The notes: a model not told the origin generated them from the sequence alone. A DNA stretch of 64,000 nucleotides from Pseudomonas sp. Irchel s3h14 (GCF_900187425.1 NZ_FYDJ01000005.1:62001-126000), one strand, 5' to 3'; shown: positions 25,974-36,636, counted from the first letter of the stretch. Made by a program: numbers and translations.

Positions 25974-26924
25974 TCAAACACTATTTTTGCGCGGCAGCAA
26001 CGTAACCCAGTAACGGGTTCGCCTATGCACCTCCAGCGGCAAGCTGGCCGCCAGCAACGTCAGGATGCGATCGGTGTCTTCCAGACGGAAACTGCCCGTG
26101 ACGCGCAGTGATTCGAGTTCCGGTTCCCAGCGCAACAATCCCGGACGATAGGTGCTGAGTTCGCGCAGAAAATCGCCCAGGGGCTGGTTCTGTGCCATCA
26201 ACACGCCGTCGCGCCAGCCTGGGGCAAGCACATCGAAAGGTTCGACGCGTCCGGCCCCCATCGCCTGAAGGCTGACTTGCTGGCCTGCGCGCAATGAAAA
26301 GACCAGCCCGCGCAAAGGCTGCAACTGCACCGCGCCTTTAAGCACTGACACCTTGCAACCCGTCTGCCCCTGGCGAACGCACACTTCGCTCTGACTGACG
26401 ACCACTTGCCCGAAGTGCGTCTGGATCGTCAGCGGCGAAGTCCCGGGCACATTCAGCGCTATTTCGCCTTCCACGAGTGTCAGCCGGCGATTCTTCAGGT
26501 CGATATCGACGGCACTTGCGGTATTCAATTGCAGCGAGCTGCCATCGGCCAACTGGACTTTTTTGCCCTCCCCGGTCGCGGTTCTCAGGTCAGCGCGCCA
26601 GACGTCCAGAGGTAGCTGCCGGCTGATCAGCCAGGCAGTTGGAACCAGTGCCACCGCCCCCACGGCGCGCTTGAGTACCGTACGCCGACTCGTCTGCGGC
26701 CGATCCAGGCTGGCCATGGCCAGTGCCGACGGCAGGTCGGCAAAGCGTTGGCGCAAGAGTTGGGCTTTCTGCCAGGCCTGTTCGTGACTGGGATGGCTGT
26801 CGCGCCAGTGCTGCAGATTGGCATGATCGCGCTCATTGGCGGCGCCTGATTCCATGAGTGCCAGCCATTGAGCGGCAGCCCGCACGACTTGCCGGGCTTC
26901 TGCCGAAGGGGCCGAACCGATCAC
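25974..26924 (-). CDS. FecR-type anti-sigma regulator
   Basis: A 316-residue single-pass inner-membrane regulator that relays the receptor signal to the ECF sigma factor. The cytoplasmic N-terminal DUF4880 segment contains AAQWLALMESGAANERD; a membrane segment follows near residue 90 (AVGAVALVPTAWLI); then the periplasmic FecR domain with LADGSSLQLNTASAVD and TPL-like strands. I chose the GTG start at 26924, which overlaps the sigma gene stop as GTGA behind GGTGGA; a TTG at 26942 would add six residues. Cotranscribed with the sigma gene. Confidence 0.9.
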   Translation of the reverse strand: MIGSAPSAEARQVVRAAAQWLALMESGAANERDHANLQHWRDSHPSHEQAWQKAQLLRQRFADLPSALAMASLDRPQTSRRTVLKRAVGAVALVPTAWLISRQLPLDVWRADLRTATGEGKKVQLADGSSLQLNTASAVDIDLKNRRLTLVEGEIALNVPGTSPLTIQTHFGQVVVSQSEVCVRQGQTGCKVSVLKGAVQLQPLRGLVFSLRAGQQVSLQAMGAGRVEPFDVLAPGWRDGVLMAQNQPLGDFLRELSTYRPGLLRWEPELESLRVTGSFRLEDTDRILTLLAASLPLEVHRRTRYWVTLLPRKNSV

Positions 26925-27430
26925 AGTTCCACCAGCAGGCAATGCTCATAGGCTTGCGCCATGTAGCGCTTGATCGTGCGCTCCGAGACTTGCAGGCGTT
27001 CAGCAATCTCGTGATAACCCAAACCCTCCAACTGGCTCCAGAGAAACGCCCGTCGCACTGCGGTCGGCAATCCATCGAGCAATTCGTCCAGGGCTTGCAG
27101 GGTTTCCAGCAGCAACCAACGTTGCTCGGGCGACGGCACACAGTCCTCAGGCAGCAGCGCCAGCGCACTGAGGTAGGCCTGCTCCAGGCTGCGGCGCTTA
27201 TAGAAGTTGGTCAGCAGCCGCTTGCCGACTGTCGCCAGATAGGCGCGGGGTTCTTGCAGGTCAGCGATGTGCTGGGAGCTGGCGAGTAAACGCACGAACG
27301 TATCCTGGCTCAAGTCCGCCGCATCATGGCCATTGCTCATGCGTCGCCTCAACCAGCTTTCGAGCCAGCCACGATGGTCGCGGTACAGGTCGTGGAAGGT
27401 TTGCGCCGCCGGCATCGCTGCATCACTCAT
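26921..27430 (-). CDS. FecI-type ECF sigma factor
   Basis: A 169-residue extracytoplasmic-function sigma factor for iron uptake. Region 2 reads DLSQDTFVRLLASSQHIADL for core binding and -10 recognition; region 4 reads GLGYHEIAERLQVSERTIKR, a helix-turn-helix for the -35 element. It should direct transcription of the receptor gene downstream of fecR. A Fur-box-like sequence lies 30-50 bases upstream. Confidence 0.93.
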   Translation of the reverse strand: MSDAAMPAAQTFHDLYRDHRGWLESWLRRRMSNGHDAADLSQDTFVRLLASSQHIADLQEPRAYLATVGKRLLTNFYKRRSLEQAYLSALALLPEDCVPSPEQRWLLLETLQALDELLDGLPTAVRRAFLWSQLEGLGYHEIAERLQVSERTIKRYMAQAYEHCLLVEL

Positions 27431-27711
27431 CTAAAGGAACCCTGCGCGAAGAAATATTTTAAATGCGACTCATTCTAATTAGTGTTGATACTTCAAACCA
27501 AGCGCTTAATGCGTTTCGCCCCCAGGAAAAATTTGAATACGCGAATGAAAGACAGGTGTTTCTGCCACGCAGCCACCGGTTGATCAGGGCTGAGCGTTAT
27601 TGAGGGAAATCGTCGAGAGGAGTAACAATTCGACACACGGCCGCATTTGGCTAGCAGATGCGAATACCCATGGTTGCGGGGAGTAGGAGAGAAAAGCCAA
27701 ATCGCAGGCAC
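27431..27711. other. Upstream region of fecI with Fur-box-like site
   Basis: No credible gene. AAATGCGACTCATTCTAATT at 27461-27480 has an AATG...CATT dyad resembling a Fur box, placed 30 bases before the sigma gene start. The rest is non-coding up to the tRNA terminator; a 72-residue frame at 27493-27711 has no protein character. Confidence 0.5.
27461..27480. promoter_or_regulatory. Fur-box-like site upstream of the ECF sigma gene
   Basis: On the minus strand it reads AATTAGAATGAGTCGCATTT, a partial match to the AT-rich Fur consensus with an AATG/CATT dyad. Iron-dependent repression is usual for fecI-type genes. Confidence 0.5.
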
Positions 27712-27738
27712 AAAAAACCCCGGTCTTTCGACCAGGGT
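27712..27738 (-). terminator. Terminator of the Val-Asp-Asp tRNA operon
   Basis: ACCCCGGTC-TTTC-GACCAGGGT pairs with one mismatch; reading leftward it is followed by TTTTTT. Confidence 0.75.
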
Positions 27739-27824
27739 CTTTGCTATCGACTCGAAGTGGACACTGGCTTTACCAGCAGCTTTCTTCGTAGCTCCAAGGC
27801 GTTCAGTGGGCCTTGAGGCAGATA

Positions 27825-27901
27825 TGGCGCAGCGGACGGGACTCGAACCCGCGACCCCCGGCGTGACAGGCCGGTATTCTAACCGACTGAACTACCGCTG
27901 C
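27825..27901 (-). tRNA. tRNA-Asp (anticodon GTC), copy 2
   Basis: 77 nt with CCA. The RNA starts GCAGCGGTAGTTCAG, has anticodon loop CTGTCAC, and ends CCGCTGCGCCA; the acceptor stem GCAGCGG/CCGCTGC is perfect. It is identical to the copy at 27994-28070, 92 bases upstream in the same transcript. Confidence 0.97.
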
Positions 27902-27993
27902 GTATCGCTTTGGACTTGCGTCCAAGTAACTCGTCTGACTGAAAGCTTCGAGGCTTTCAATCTCGAACCAGAATAAACCTGACTCGGAAAATA

Positions 27994-28070
27994 TGGCGCA
28001 GCGGACGGGACTCGAACCCGCGACCCCCGGCGTGACAGGCCGGTATTCTAACCGACTGAACTACCGCTGC
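27994..28070 (-). tRNA. tRNA-Asp (anticodon GTC), copy 1
   Basis: 77 nt with encoded CCA, identical to the second copy. It follows tRNA-Val(TAC) by 55 bases in a three-tRNA transcript. Confidence 0.97.
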
Positions 28071-28125
28071 GCGTCGGTGGAGGCTTTTAAAAGCTTCCAT
28101 CTTGCTTTCGCAAGACTCTCGGAAG

Positions 28126-28201
28126 TGGTGGGTGATGACGGGATCGAACCGCCGACATTCTGCTTGTAAGGCAGACGCTCTCCCAGCTGAGCTAATCACC
28201 C
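28126..28201 (-). tRNA. tRNA-Val (anticodon TAC)
   Basis: 76 nt with CCA. Starts GGGTGATTAGCTCAGCTGGG, anticodon loop CTTACAA, ends ATCACCCACCA; the acceptor stem GGGTGAT/ATCACCC is perfect. First tRNA of the Val-Asp-Asp cluster. Confidence 0.97.
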
Positions 28202-28360
28202 GTTTGCATCTCCGAGGCCGCGAAATTTACGCAGGTACCGAAGCTAAGTCAATACCCCGCTTGAAGTTTTTCTGAAAAAGACAAAATCATGTCATTTCCC
28301 GCAGCGCTGCCCACGGCCGCCTGCAACCTCAAGCCGCCGCTGTCGCGGCTCCTGCTCGAA

Positions 28361-29137
28361 TTACTCGCTGTAAATCATCTTCTTGGTCATGCCGCCATCG
28401 ACCACGAACTCCTGGCCCGTGACAAAACCGGCGTTCTTCGACAACAGCCAGGCGACCATCGCCGCCACGTCCTCGACCGTCCCTACCCTGCCCGCCGGAT
28501 GCTGGGCATGATCGGCATCGGTCAGCGGTTCGGCACGACGTGCGGAGGGATCCCGCGCATCGATCCAGCCGGGGCTGACCGCATTGACGCGGATTTCCGG
28601 CCCGAGGCTGATGGCCAAGGCATGAGTCAGGGCCAACAGGCCGCCCTTGCTCGCCGCATAAGCCTCGGTGTCGGGCTCCGACTGCCCGGCGCGGGTCGAG
28701 GCCAGGTTGACGATTGCGCCGCTGTGAGCGCGCAGGTACGGCGCACAGTGCTTGGCCAACAGCATCGGCCCACTGAGATTCACTGCCAGCACCCGATTCC
28801 AGTACGCCAGATCAAGACTTTCAAGGGTGATGTTGTGCGGATCGGCAATCGCCGCGTTGCACACCAGCGCATCCAGACGCCCGAACTGTCCCAGCACCTC
28901 GGCGACGCCCAACGCCACCTGGCCTTCGTTCGAGACGTCCATGGCGATGAACCAGGCGTTGTCACCGAGCACCTTTGCCACTTTCGAACCGCGTACTCGA
29001 TCAAGATCAGTCAGCACCACCTGCCAGCCTTCGCTGATCAGCCAGGCCGAGATCCCCAGACCAATGCCCCGCGCAGCACCCGTGACCAGTGCAACCCGGC
29101 CATTGGTGCCAGTGCTTGGCGTGGACAACTCGATCAC
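28361..29137 (-). CDS. Short-chain dehydrogenase/reductase
   Basis: A 258-residue classical SDR. The NAD(P)-binding motif is [16 protein letters not shown] is altered to CNAAI; the active site has Ser in VNLASTRAG and Tyr-Lys in EAYAASKGG; the C-terminal [11 protein letters not shown] is typical. The acidic residue after the second strand (LTDLDR) suggests NAD preference. GTG 29137 overlaps the metZ stop (GTGA), so it is translated together with metZ. Substrate unknown; a link to sulfur metabolism is not shown. Confidence 0.87.
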   Translation of the reverse strand: MIELSTPSTGTNGRVALVTGAARGIGLGISAWLISEGWQVVLTDLDRVRGSKVAKVLGDNAWFIAMDVSNEGQVALGVAEVLGQFGRLDALVCNAAIADPHNITLESLDLAYWNRVLAVNLSGPMLLAKHCAPYLRAHSGAIVNLASTRAGQSEPDTEAYAASKGGLLALTHALAISLGPEIRVNAVSPGWIDARDPSARRAEPLTDADHAQHPAGRVGTVEDVAAMVAWLLSKNAGFVTGQEFVVDGGMTKKMIYSE

Positions 29138-30345
29138 AAGGCAGCCAACCCGCGCGCCAGATCGGCTTGCAGGTCTGCCACGTCTTCCAGACCGACCGCG
29201 ATGCGGATCAGGCTGTCACGAATGCCCGCTGCTTCACGCTCTTGCGGCGCCAAACGGCCGTGAGAAGTGGTGCTTGGGTGCGTAATGGTGGTTTTGCTGT
29301 CACCGAGGTTGGCGGTGATGGAAATCAGCCGGGTCGCATCGATAAAGCGCCAGGCGCCCTCTTTGCCGCCCTTGACCTCGAAACTCACGACCGCACCAAA
29401 GCCTTTCTGCTGACGCAGGGCCAACTCGTGCTGCGGATGGCTTTTGAGACCGGCGTAATGGACTTTCTCGATGCCTTCCTGCTGCTCCAGCCATTCGGCC
29501 AGTTGCTGGGCATTGGCGCAGTGCGCCTTCATGCGCAGGCTCAGCGTTTCCAGGCCCTTGAGGAAGATCCAGGCATTGAACGGGCTCAGGGTCGGCCCGG
29601 CAGTTCGCAGGAAACCGACGACTTCTTTCATCTGTTCGCTGCGACCGGCCACAACACCGCCCATGCAACGGCCCTGGCCGTCGATGAACTTGGTCGCCGA
29701 GTGCACGACGATGTCCGCGCCCATCTTCAGCGGCTGCTGCAACGCTGGGGTGCAGAAGCAGTTGTCGACCACCAGCATCGCGCCTTTGGCATGAGCGATT
29801 TTCGACAGCTCGGCGATGTCCACCAGCTCAGCCAGCGGGTTGGATGGCGATTCGACGAAGAGCAGTTTGGTATTGGCCTTGATTGCCGCATCCCAGCCGG
29901 ACAAGTCCGCCAGAGGCACGTAATCCACTTCAATACCAAAGCGCTTGAAGTACTTCTCGAACAGGCTGATGGTCGAACCGAACACACTGCGCGACACCAG
30001 TACGTGATCGCCGGCACTGCACAGACTCATCACCACCGCCATGATCGCGGCCATGCCGGTCGCCGTGGCCACGGCTTGCTCGGCGCTTTCCAGCGCGGCA
30101 ATGCGCTCTTCGAATGCGCGCACAGTCGGGTTGGTGTAGCGCGAGTAAACGTTGCCCGGCACTTCACCGGCAAAGCGTGCCGCCGCATCGGCAGCGGTAC
30201 GGAATACGTAGCTGGAAGTGAAGAACATCGGATCACCGTGTTCGCCTTCCGGCGTGCGGTGCTGACCGGCGCGTACGGCCAGGGTGTCGAACGCTACGCC
30301 TTCGAGGTCGCTGTCCAGCCGACCGGCATCCCAATCCTGACTCAT
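29134..30345 (-). CDS. metZ: O-succinylhomoserine sulfhydrylase
   Basis: A 403-residue PLP enzyme of the Cys/Met metabolism family that makes homocysteine directly from O-succinylhomoserine and sulfide, the methionine route of pseudomonads. The PLP Lys lies in [21 protein letters not shown] and [10 protein letters not shown] are other family motifs. ATG 30345 follows AAGGAGTGACAGC. It lies downstream of purF, separated by a REP element, and overlaps the SDR gene by 4 bases. Confidence 0.95.
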   Translation of the reverse strand: MSQDWDAGRLDSDLEGVAFDTLAVRAGQHRTPEGEHGDPMFFTSSYVFRTAADAAARFAGEVPGNVYSRYTNPTVRAFEERIAALESAEQAVATATGMAAIMAVVMSLCSAGDHVLVSRSVFGSTISLFEKYFKRFGIEVDYVPLADLSGWDAAIKANTKLLFVESPSNPLAELVDIAELSKIAHAKGAMLVVDNCFCTPALQQPLKMGADIVVHSATKFIDGQGRCMGGVVAGRSEQMKEVVGFLRTAGPTLSPFNAWIFLKGLETLSLRMKAHCANAQQLAEWLEQQEGIEKVHYAGLKSHPQHELALRQQKGFGAVVSFEVKGGKEGAWRFIDATRLISITANLGDSKTTITHPSTTSHGRLAPQEREAAGIRDSLIRIAVGLEDVADLQADLARGLAAL

Positions 30346-30385
30346 GCTGTCACTCCTTGCCCTACTCGGTAATGGATACAAAACC

Positions 30386-30467
30386 GGCCTGTAGGAGCAT
30401 GGCTTGCCCGCGAAGGGGCCTTTGGGAACGCCAAAAGCTTCGCGGGCAAGCCTCGCTCCTACAGGCC
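30386..30467. repeat. REP-type inverted repeat (GTAGGAGC family)
   Basis: GGCCTGTAGGAGC...CTTGCCCGCGAAG and its inverted partner CTTCGCGGGCAAG...GCTCCTACAGGCC form a long imperfect palindrome between purF and metZ. Confidence 0.88.
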
Positions 30468-30477
30468 GTTCGTTTAC

Positions 30478-31983
30478 TCAGTTGTTATACAGATCAATGA
30501 TCGCACTGACTGCCTGCGTCTTGACCTTGGAGGCATCGTTACGTGCCTGCTCGATCTTGTTCAGGTAAGCCTCGTCGACGTCGCCGGTGACGTACTGGCC
30601 GTCGAACACCGCGCAATCGAACTTCTCGATCTTGATCTTGCCGCCACCGACCGCTTCGATCAAGTCAGGCAAGTCCTGATAGATTAACCAGTCAGCGCCG
30701 ATCAGATCCGCCACGTCCTGGGTCGAACGATTGTGCGCGATCAACTCGTGAGCGCTCGGCATGTCGATGCCGTAGACGTTCGGGTAGCGAACGGCGGGTG
30801 CCGCGGAGCAGAAGTAGACGTTTTTGGCGCCGGCTTCGCGGGCCATCTGGATGATCTGCTTGCAGGTGGTGCCGCGAACGATGGAGTCGTCCACCAGCAT
30901 CACGTTTTTGCCGCGGAATTCCAGCTCGATGGCGTTGAGCTTCTGGCGTACGGATTTTTTCCGTGCAGCCTGGCCCGGCATGATGAAGGTCCGGCCGATG
31001 TAGCGGTTCTTCACGAAACCTTCGCGGAACTTGACGCCCAAGTGGTTCGCCAGCTCCAGGGCCGCGGTGCGGCTGGTGTCCGGAATCGGGATGACCACGT
31101 CGATGTCGTGATCCGGACGCTCGCGCAGAATCTTCTCGGCGAGTTTCTCGCCCATGCGCAGACGTGCCTTATAGACCGACACGCCGTCGATGATCGAGTC
31201 CGGGCGCGCCAGATAGACGTGTTCGAAGATGCACGGGGTCAGGGACGGGTTGGTCGCGCACTGACGGGTGTGCAGCTTGCCGTCTTCAGTGATGTAGACC
31301 GCTTCGCCCGGCGCCAGATCGCGAATCAGGGTGAAACCGAGCACGTCCAGGGAAACGCTTTCGGAGGCGATCATGTACTCGACGCCTTCGTCGGTGTGAC
31401 GCTGACCGAAGACAATCGGGCGGATGCCGTGCGGGTCGCGGAAACCGACGATGCCGTAACCGGTCACCATCGCCACGACCGCGTAACCACCGACGCAACG
31501 GTTGTGCACGTCAGTAACGGCCGCAAACACGTCTTCTTCAGTTGGCTGCAACTTGCCGCGCTGGGCCAGTTCGTGAGCGAACACGTTGAGCAGCACTTCC
31601 GAATCGGAGTTGGTGTTGACGTGGCGCAGGTCAGATTCGTAAATCTCCTTGGCCAGCTGTTCAACGTTGGTCAGGTTACCGTTGTGCGCCAGGGTGATGC
31701 CGTAAGGCGAGTTGACGTAAAACGGTTGGGCTTCGGCCGAAGTCGAACTGCCCGCGGTCGGGTAACGCACATGGCCAATACCCATATGACCGACCAGGCG
31801 CTGCATGTGACGTTGATGAAACACGTCACGTACCAGGCCATTGTCCTTGCGCAGGAATAACCGGCCATCATGGCTGGTCACGATACCGGCAGCGTCCTGG
31901 CCGCGGTGCTGGAGGACGGTTAGCGCGTCATACAGCGCCTGATTGACGTTCGACTTACCGACGATACCGACGATGCCACACAT
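30478..31983 (-). CDS. purF: Amidophosphoribosyltransferase
   Basis: A 501-residue enzyme for the first committed step of purine synthesis: PRPP + Gln to phosphoribosylamine. It starts directly with the N-terminal nucleophile Cys ([12 protein letters not shown]), which sets the start at 31983 rather than the upstream ATG at 31992. The Ntn glutaminase domain is followed by a PRPP-binding phosphoribosyltransferase domain with [13 protein letters not shown]. cvpA is 41 bases upstream, the usual purF operon. Confidence 0.97.
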   Translation of the reverse strand: MCGIVGIVGKSNVNQALYDALTVLQHRGQDAAGIVTSHDGRLFLRKDNGLVRDVFHQRHMQRLVGHMGIGHVRYPTAGSSTSAEAQPFYVNSPYGITLAHNGNLTNVEQLAKEIYESDLRHVNTNSDSEVLLNVFAHELAQRGKLQPTEEDVFAAVTDVHNRCVGGYAVVAMVTGYGIVGFRDPHGIRPIVFGQRHTDEGVEYMIASESVSLDVLGFTLIRDLAPGEAVYITEDGKLHTRQCATNPSLTPCIFEHVYLARPDSIIDGVSVYKARLRMGEKLAEKILRERPDHDIDVVIPIPDTSRTAALELANHLGVKFREGFVKNRYIGRTFIMPGQAARKKSVRQKLNAIELEFRGKNVMLVDDSIVRGTTCKQIIQMAREAGAKNVYFCSAAPAVRYPNVYGIDMPSAHELIAHNRSTQDVADLIGADWLIYQDLPDLIEAVGGGKIKIEKFDCAVFDGQYVTGDVDEAYLNKIEQARNDASKVKTQAVSAIIDLYNN

Positions 31984-32024
31984 GCGACGCAACCCCTACT
32001 TAATGGATCTGAACTGAACACAAC

Positions 32025-32585
32025 TCACTGAGGCGTTTTGGCCATCGGCAAGAGGTGCTCCTTGAACGGTATCTCAGCGGGTACGCTGATACCGCTGGCA
32101 AGCCACTGACTGCTCCACCCAAGAATCAGGTTTTTGGACCAGTCTGCGACCAATAGAAATTTTGGCACGAGCTGTGATTCTTTCCACCACCCGTCCTGCT
32201 GTACCGGCCCCAGGCTCAACAGCCCGACCGCCACGACCACCAGCAACACGCCACGCGCGGCGCCGAAGGCCATGCCGAGGAATCGATCGGTCCCGGACAG
32301 CCCGGTGACGCGAACCAATTCGCCGATAAGATAATTGATCATTGCGCCTACGATTAACGTGGCGACAAACATGATGGCACAGCCCGTGATCACACGGGCC
32401 GACGGCGTTTGGATGTATCCGGCGAGGTACTCGGACAATGAACCACCGAACATCCAGGCGACGACTCCTGCGATGATCCAGGTCACCAGCGACAGTGCTT
32501 CTTTGACGAAGCCGCGGCTCAGACTGATCAATGCGGAGATGGCGACGATTGCAACGATCGCCCAATCAACCCAGGTAAATGGCAC
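32025..32585 (-). CDS. cvpA: CvpA family membrane protein
   Basis: A 186-residue inner-membrane protein, known from E. coli as needed for colicin V production and for envelope tolerance; molecular role unclear. Four hydrophobic segments are visible (VDWAIVAIVAISALISL; VTWIIAGVVAWMFG; VITGCAIMFVATLIVGAMI; GVLLVVVAVGLLSLG). It is cotranscribed with purF. Length is in the family range. Confidence 0.93.
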   Translation of the reverse strand: MPFTWVDWAIVAIVAISALISLSRGFVKEALSLVTWIIAGVVAWMFGGSLSEYLAGYIQTPSARVITGCAIMFVATLIVGAMINYLIGELVRVTGLSGTDRFLGMAFGAARGVLLVVVAVGLLSLGPVQQDGWWKESQLVPKFLLVADWSKNLILGWSSQWLASGISVPAEIPFKEHLLPMAKTPQ

Positions 32586-32712
32586 AGTGCAGCCTACAGA
32601 CGGATAAGGCGGCGCATTTTAGCAGAGCGCATGGCTATCGGTAAGCTGCGATTGTCAGCGCATTTCAAATCGGAGCGATAGTTTTAGCCCTTATCGAAAC
32701 TGCACTCGCCCC

Positions 32713-32852
32713 TGTAGCAGCTGGCGAAGCCTGCGTCCGGCTGCGCAGCAGCCGCAAAATCAGGCAATTCGGTCTATCCGGCACACCGTGCAAACAGGGT
32801 TTACGGCTGCTTCGCAGCCGGACGCAGCCTCGCGGGCTCGGCAGCTGCTACA
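32713..32852. repeat. REP-type inverted repeat (TGTAGCAGCTG family), copy 1
   Basis: TGTAGCAGCTGGCGAAGCCTGC and GGCTGCTTCGCAGCCGGACG with GGCAGCTGCTACA form a nested palindrome of about 140 bases between cvpA and dedD. Related copies are at 51804 and 56031. Confidence 0.85.
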
Positions 32853-32872
32853 TAGAGCAGATTGACGATTCG

Positions 32873-33532
32873 TTAGCCACGCTCAGGCTGGAAACGCACC
32901 ACAAAACCCTTGAGGTTCTGCTGGCGACTCAACAAGTCACGCAGACGATCGGCTTCTGCCCGCTCGATCAGCGGTCCGACAAACACCCGATTCTTGCCAT
33001 CGGCAGTACGAATGTAGGCGTTGTAGCCTTGGCTGCGCAGGGATTTCTGCAAGCTTTCTGCACTTGCACGGCTCGACAGGCTGGCCAGTTGCACCGACCA
33101 ACTGACCGACAGGCCATTGGCATCGACGCGGCTTTGAGTCGTGTCCGGCTTGCCCGGTGCAGCCGAGATGGGCTGGCTAGGTGCTGTCGCAGGCTTGACG
33201 ACCGGAACAGGAGCCGGAGCGACCGGTTTGGCGGCAGGCGCAGGCGCCACCGGGACACTTGGGGCAATCGCTGTCGACGGTGCCTCTTGCTGAGCGATTT
33301 CATCATCACTCGGCACGGGCTCCTGAGGCAGCGCTTGCGGCTCAGGTACTGCCACCGATTCAACCTGAACTTGCGGCACCGCAGGCGCTTGCGGCGCAGC
33401 CGGGGCTTCAACCGTCACTTGACGCTGTTCATCCTGACGGGAAAACAGCATCGGCAGGAAAATCACCGCCAGCGCCACCAGAACCAGGGCGCCAACCATG
33501 CGCTGTTTGTATGCCTTATCCAGCAATGCCAT
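32873..33532 (-). CDS. dedD: SPOR-domain cell-division protein, DedD type
   Basis: A 219-residue protein anchored by one N-terminal segment (MVGALVLVALAVIFLPMLF), with a long Pro/Ala/Val-rich periplasmic linker and a C-terminal SPOR domain (VSWSVQLASLSSRASAESLQ onward, ending FVVRFQPERG) that binds septal peptidoglycan. ATG 33532 lies inside the end of folC (17-base overlap). The longer frame to 33670 is a folC shadow. The position after folC is the standard dedD location. Confidence 0.9.
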   Translation of the reverse strand: MALLDKAYKQRMVGALVLVALAVIFLPMLFSRQDEQRQVTVEAPAAPQAPAVPQVQVESVAVPEPQALPQEPVPSDDEIAQQEAPSTAIAPSVPVAPAPAAKPVAPAPVPVVKPATAPSQPISAAPGKPDTTQSRVDANGLSVSWSVQLASLSSRASAESLQKSLRSQGYNAYIRTADGKNRVFVGPLIERAEADRLRDLLSRQQNLKGFVVRFQPERG

Positions 33533-34823
33533 TTGCCGCTTCCTCCGTGGAGCGCCGGGCCAGCCATTCGAGGGCCTCGGCGACACAATAAAATGATCCG
33601 AACAACAGAATCTCGTCGTCGTTCGTCGCCAGCGCGCACTGCCCATCCAGGGCGGCGGCCACGCTGTCATAGGATGTTACCGAGGCGCCAAGGTTCTGCA
33701 ATGCTGCGTGCAAATCGGCAACCGGGCGCGCTCGCGGTGAATCCAGCGGCGCGACAGCCCATTGCTGGACACTAGCATTCAATTCACCGACAACACCGTC
33801 CAGATCCTTGTCCGCCAACAGTCCGAACACCGCCAGACGCTTGCCGGCCGGTGGACGGCTGGCCAGACGGCGAGCCAGATACTCTGCCGCATGGGGGTTA
33901 TGACCCACATCCAGCAACAGGTTCAGGCGCTTGCCCTGCCAGTCAAACTGACGGCGATCGAGGCGACCGACCACCCGAGTGGCTTTCAGCGCAGCAATAA
34001 TTTGTGCATCCACCCAAGGCAACCCGAGCAACAGGTAAGCCTGCAACGCCAGCGCGGCGTTTTCCATCGGCAGATCAAGCAACGGCAAATCGTGCAGCTC
34101 GACCACACGCCCTTGAGCGTCAAGACCGCGCCATTGCCAGTTGTGATCGGTGATACCGAGGTCAAAATCGCGCCCACGCAGGAAAAACGGGCAATTAAGC
34201 TCGCGCGCTTTATCCAGCAGAGGTTGTGGAGGATTCAGGTCACCACACAGCGCAGGCGCGCCCTGACGGAAGATGCCGGCCTTTTCAAACGCTACGGATT
34301 CACGGGTATCACCCAGATAATCCGCGTGATCGACGCCGATACTGGTGACCAGTGCCATATCGGCATCGACCACGTTGACCGTGTCCAGACGCCCGCCCAG
34401 CCCGACTTCCAGCACCACCGCATCCAGGCTGGCGTGTTGAAACAGCCAGAACGCCGCGAGGGTACCCATTTCGAAGTACGTCAGGGAAGTATCGCCACGG
34501 CCTGCCTCGACCGCTGCAAAGGCTTCGCACAGCTCGGCGTCAGTGGCTTCGACGCCATTGACCTGCACCCGCTCGTTGTAACGCAGCAGGTGCGGAGAAT
34601 TGTAGACACCGACGCTCAGGCCCTGCGCCCGCAGCAATGAAGCCACGAATGCACAGGTAGAACCTTTGCCGTTGGTGCCGGTGACCGTGATCACCCGAGG
34701 CGCCGGTTTGCCCAGTCCCATGCGGGACGCTACCTGTTGCGAGCGCTCCAGCCCCATGTCGATGGCCGAAGGGTGCAACTGCTCAAGGTAGGCGAGCCAC
34801 TCGCCAAGGGTACGTTCGATCAT
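33516..34823 (-). CDS. folC: Bifunctional dihydrofolate/folylpolyglutamate synthase
   Basis: A 435-residue Mur-ligase-family enzyme that adds Glu to dihydropteroate and to tetrahydrofolate. The P-loop [11 protein letters not shown] is near residue 50, and [14 protein letters not shown] and [13 protein letters not shown] are diagnostic. It overlaps accD by 4 bases upstream and dedD by 17 downstream, so the accD-folC-dedD unit is tightly coupled. Confidence 0.96.
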   Translation of the reverse strand: MIERTLGEWLAYLEQLHPSAIDMGLERSQQVASRMGLGKPAPRVITVTGTNGKGSTCAFVASLLRAQGLSVGVYNSPHLLRYNERVQVNGVEATDAELCEAFAAVEAGRGDTSLTYFEMGTLAAFWLFQHASLDAVVLEVGLGGRLDTVNVVDADMALVTSIGVDHADYLGDTRESVAFEKAGIFRQGAPALCGDLNPPQPLLDKARELNCPFFLRGRDFDLGITDHNWQWRGLDAQGRVVELHDLPLLDLPMENAALALQAYLLLGLPWVDAQIIAALKATRVVGRLDRRQFDWQGKRLNLLLDVGHNPHAAEYLARRLASRPPAGKRLAVFGLLADKDLDGVVGELNASVQQWAVAPLDSPRARPVADLHAALQNLGASVTSYDSVAAALDGQCALATNDDEILLFGSFYCVAEALEWLARRSTEEAANGIAG

Positions 34824-35740
34824 ATGTTGGCGGGTACCGGTGGAACAACGATTGGCTCGATTGGCGCGGCGACGAATTTCGGCGTCGGCAGGCCCATCAT
34901 TTGTGCCAGCAGATTGCCCAGACGCGGACGCAGTTCCTGACGGTGAATGATCATGTCGATCGCACCGTGTTCCAGCAGAAATTCGCTGCGCTGGAAGCCT
35001 TCCGGCAGTTTTTCACGCACGGTTTGTTCAATGACGCGCGGACCAGCGAAGCCGATCAGGGCTTTCGGCTCACCGACAATCACGTCGCCAAGCATCGCCA
35101 GACTGGCGGAAACACCACCGTAGACCGGGTCGGTCAGCACGGAGATGAACGGAATACCTTCTTCACGCAGACGCGCCAGCACCGCAGAGGTCTTGGCCAT
35201 TTGCATCAGGGAGATCAGGGCTTCCTGCATCCGCGCACCGCCGGAAGCGGCGAAGCAGATCATCGGGCATTTGTTTTCCAGCGCGTAGTTGGCTGCGCGA
35301 ACAAAACGCTCACCAACGATGGCGCCCATCGAACCACCCATGAAGGAGAATTCGAAGGCCGAAACCACTACCGGCATGCCCAGCAGGGAACCGCTCATGG
35401 AAATCAGTGCGTCTTTTTCGCCGGTCTGCTTCTGCGCAGCGGTCAGGCGATCCTTGTACTTCTTGCCGTCGCGGAACTTCAGACGGTCAACCGGCTCCAG
35501 GTCCGCGCCCAGTTCGGCACGGCCTTCAGCGTCGAGGAAGATGTCGATACGGGCGCGTGCGCCGATACGCATGTGGTGGTTGCACTTGGGGCAAACGTCC
35601 AGGGTCTTTTCCAGCTCCGGACGATACAGCACAGCCTCGCAAGACGGGCATTTGTGCCACAGACCTTCAGGCACCGAGCTCTTCTTGACCTCGGAACGCA
35701 TGATCGAAGGGATCAGTTTGTCTACTAACCAGTTGCTCAT
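34820..35740 (-). CDS. accD: Acetyl-CoA carboxylase carboxyltransferase beta subunit
   Basis: A 306-residue subunit that works with AccA to transfer the carboxyl group to acetyl-CoA, making malonyl-CoA for fatty acids. The N-terminal zinc finger CPSC-x(15+)-CPKC is intact, and [14 protein letters not shown] and [11 protein letters not shown] are the crotonase-fold motifs. ATG 35740 ([13 protein letters not shown]) has GGAGAAAGAAAGC before it. The 68-codon extension to 35944 is not coding. Confidence 0.96.
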   Translation of the reverse strand: MSNWLVDKLIPSIMRSEVKKSSVPEGLWHKCPSCEAVLYRPELEKTLDVCPKCNHHMRIGARARIDIFLDAEGRAELGADLEPVDRLKFRDGKKYKDRLTAAQKQTGEKDALISMSGSLLGMPVVVSAFEFSFMGGSMGAIVGERFVRAANYALENKCPMICFAASGGARMQEALISLMQMAKTSAVLARLREEGIPFISVLTDPVYGGVSASLAMLGDVIVGEPKALIGFAGPRVIEQTVREKLPEGFQRSEFLLEHGAIDMIIHRQELRPRLGNLLAQMMGLPTPKFVAAPIEPIVVPPVPANI

Positions 35741-35949
35741 GCTTTCTTTCTCCAGTACCGGCGGCCCGAACGCTCTGGTTCGCAGCCCCGCGTATGCCCT
35801 TGAGCTAAATTCATGTGTGTGGCGATGATCGATGAATGGCCGGGTCAGTGAAGCGTGACCTGCGTACAACCCATCAATCCTCAGCCGTACCTGCTTTGTG
35901 CAGCGCAGTGCATTTTGGGACGGCGGCAGTGTGCCAGCCGTCACATCAG

Positions 35950-36573
35950 CTACGCGCTACCGCGTACTGCTTTAATGAATGCCTGAATCTTTGCGTGATC
36001 CTTGATGCCCTTGCTCGCCTCTACCCCACCGCTGACGTCCACCGCGTAAGGCCGAACCCTTGCAATCGCCTCGGCGACGTTGTCCGGCGTCAAGCCACCC
36101 GCCAGGATGATCGGTTTGCTCAAGCCTTGCGGTATCAGAGACCAGTCAAACGCTTCACCGGTTCCGCCGGGTACGCCTTCAACGTAGGCGTCGAGCAGGA
36201 TACCGCTGGCACTTGGAAACGCATCGCACGCAGCCGCGATATCGTCACCGGCCTTGACCCGCAACGCCTTGATGTACGGACGATTCCACTCTTCGCAGTC
36301 GGCCGCGGTTTCGTCGCCATGGAACTGCAACAGGTCCAGCGGCACGGCGTCGAGAATTTCCCCCAACTCGCAGCGGCTGGCGTTGACGAACAACCCTACG
36401 GTGGTCACGAACGGCGGCAACGCCTTGATGATCGAGCGCGCCTGCTGAAACGTCACGGCCCGAGGGCTTTTGGCGTAGAACACAAATCCGATCGCATCAG
36501 CCCCGGCCTCGACCGCTGCCAACGCATCTTCTATGCGGGTAATCCCACAAATCTTGCTGCGAACGGCCGACAT
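35950..36573 (-). CDS. trpF: Phosphoribosylanthranilate isomerase
   Basis: A 207-residue TIM-barrel enzyme of tryptophan synthesis. The catalytic Cys is in [11 protein letters not shown] near the N-terminus and the general acid Asp in [10 protein letters not shown]; phosphate-binding motifs are [10 protein letters not shown] and [10 protein letters not shown] 36573 has CGAC before it but no strong ribosome site; an upstream frame to 36621 is unlikely. Between truA and accD, the normal location apart from the main trp operons. Confidence 0.95.
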   Translation of the reverse strand: MSAVRSKICGITRIEDALAAVEAGADAIGFVFYAKSPRAVTFQQARSIIKALPPFVTTVGLFVNASRCELGEILDAVPLDLLQFHGDETAADCEEWNRPYIKALRVKAGDDIAAACDAFPSASGILLDAYVEGVPGGTGEAFDWSLIPQGLSKPIILAGGLTPDNVAEAIARVRPYAVDVSGGVEASKGIKDHAKIQAFIKAVRGSA

Positions 36574-36636
36574 GTCGATAGAACCCCAAGGTAAATCCGA
36601 GAAAGTCCCGGATGGTAACAAAAGCGTTCGAGGGCG

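Noticed and set aside
27493..27711. 72-residue frame upstream of fecI
   Set aside because: Composition is not protein-like and it overlaps the tRNA operon terminator region.
29134..30381. Longer metZ start at 30381
   Set aside because: The extra 12 residues lack a ribosome site, whereas ATG 30345 has AAGGAGTGACAGC directly upstream.
30386..32852. Palindromic repeats considered as CRISPR repeats
   Set aside because: They are single inverted pairs at scattered intergenic sites without regular spacers or cas genes; they fit REP elements.
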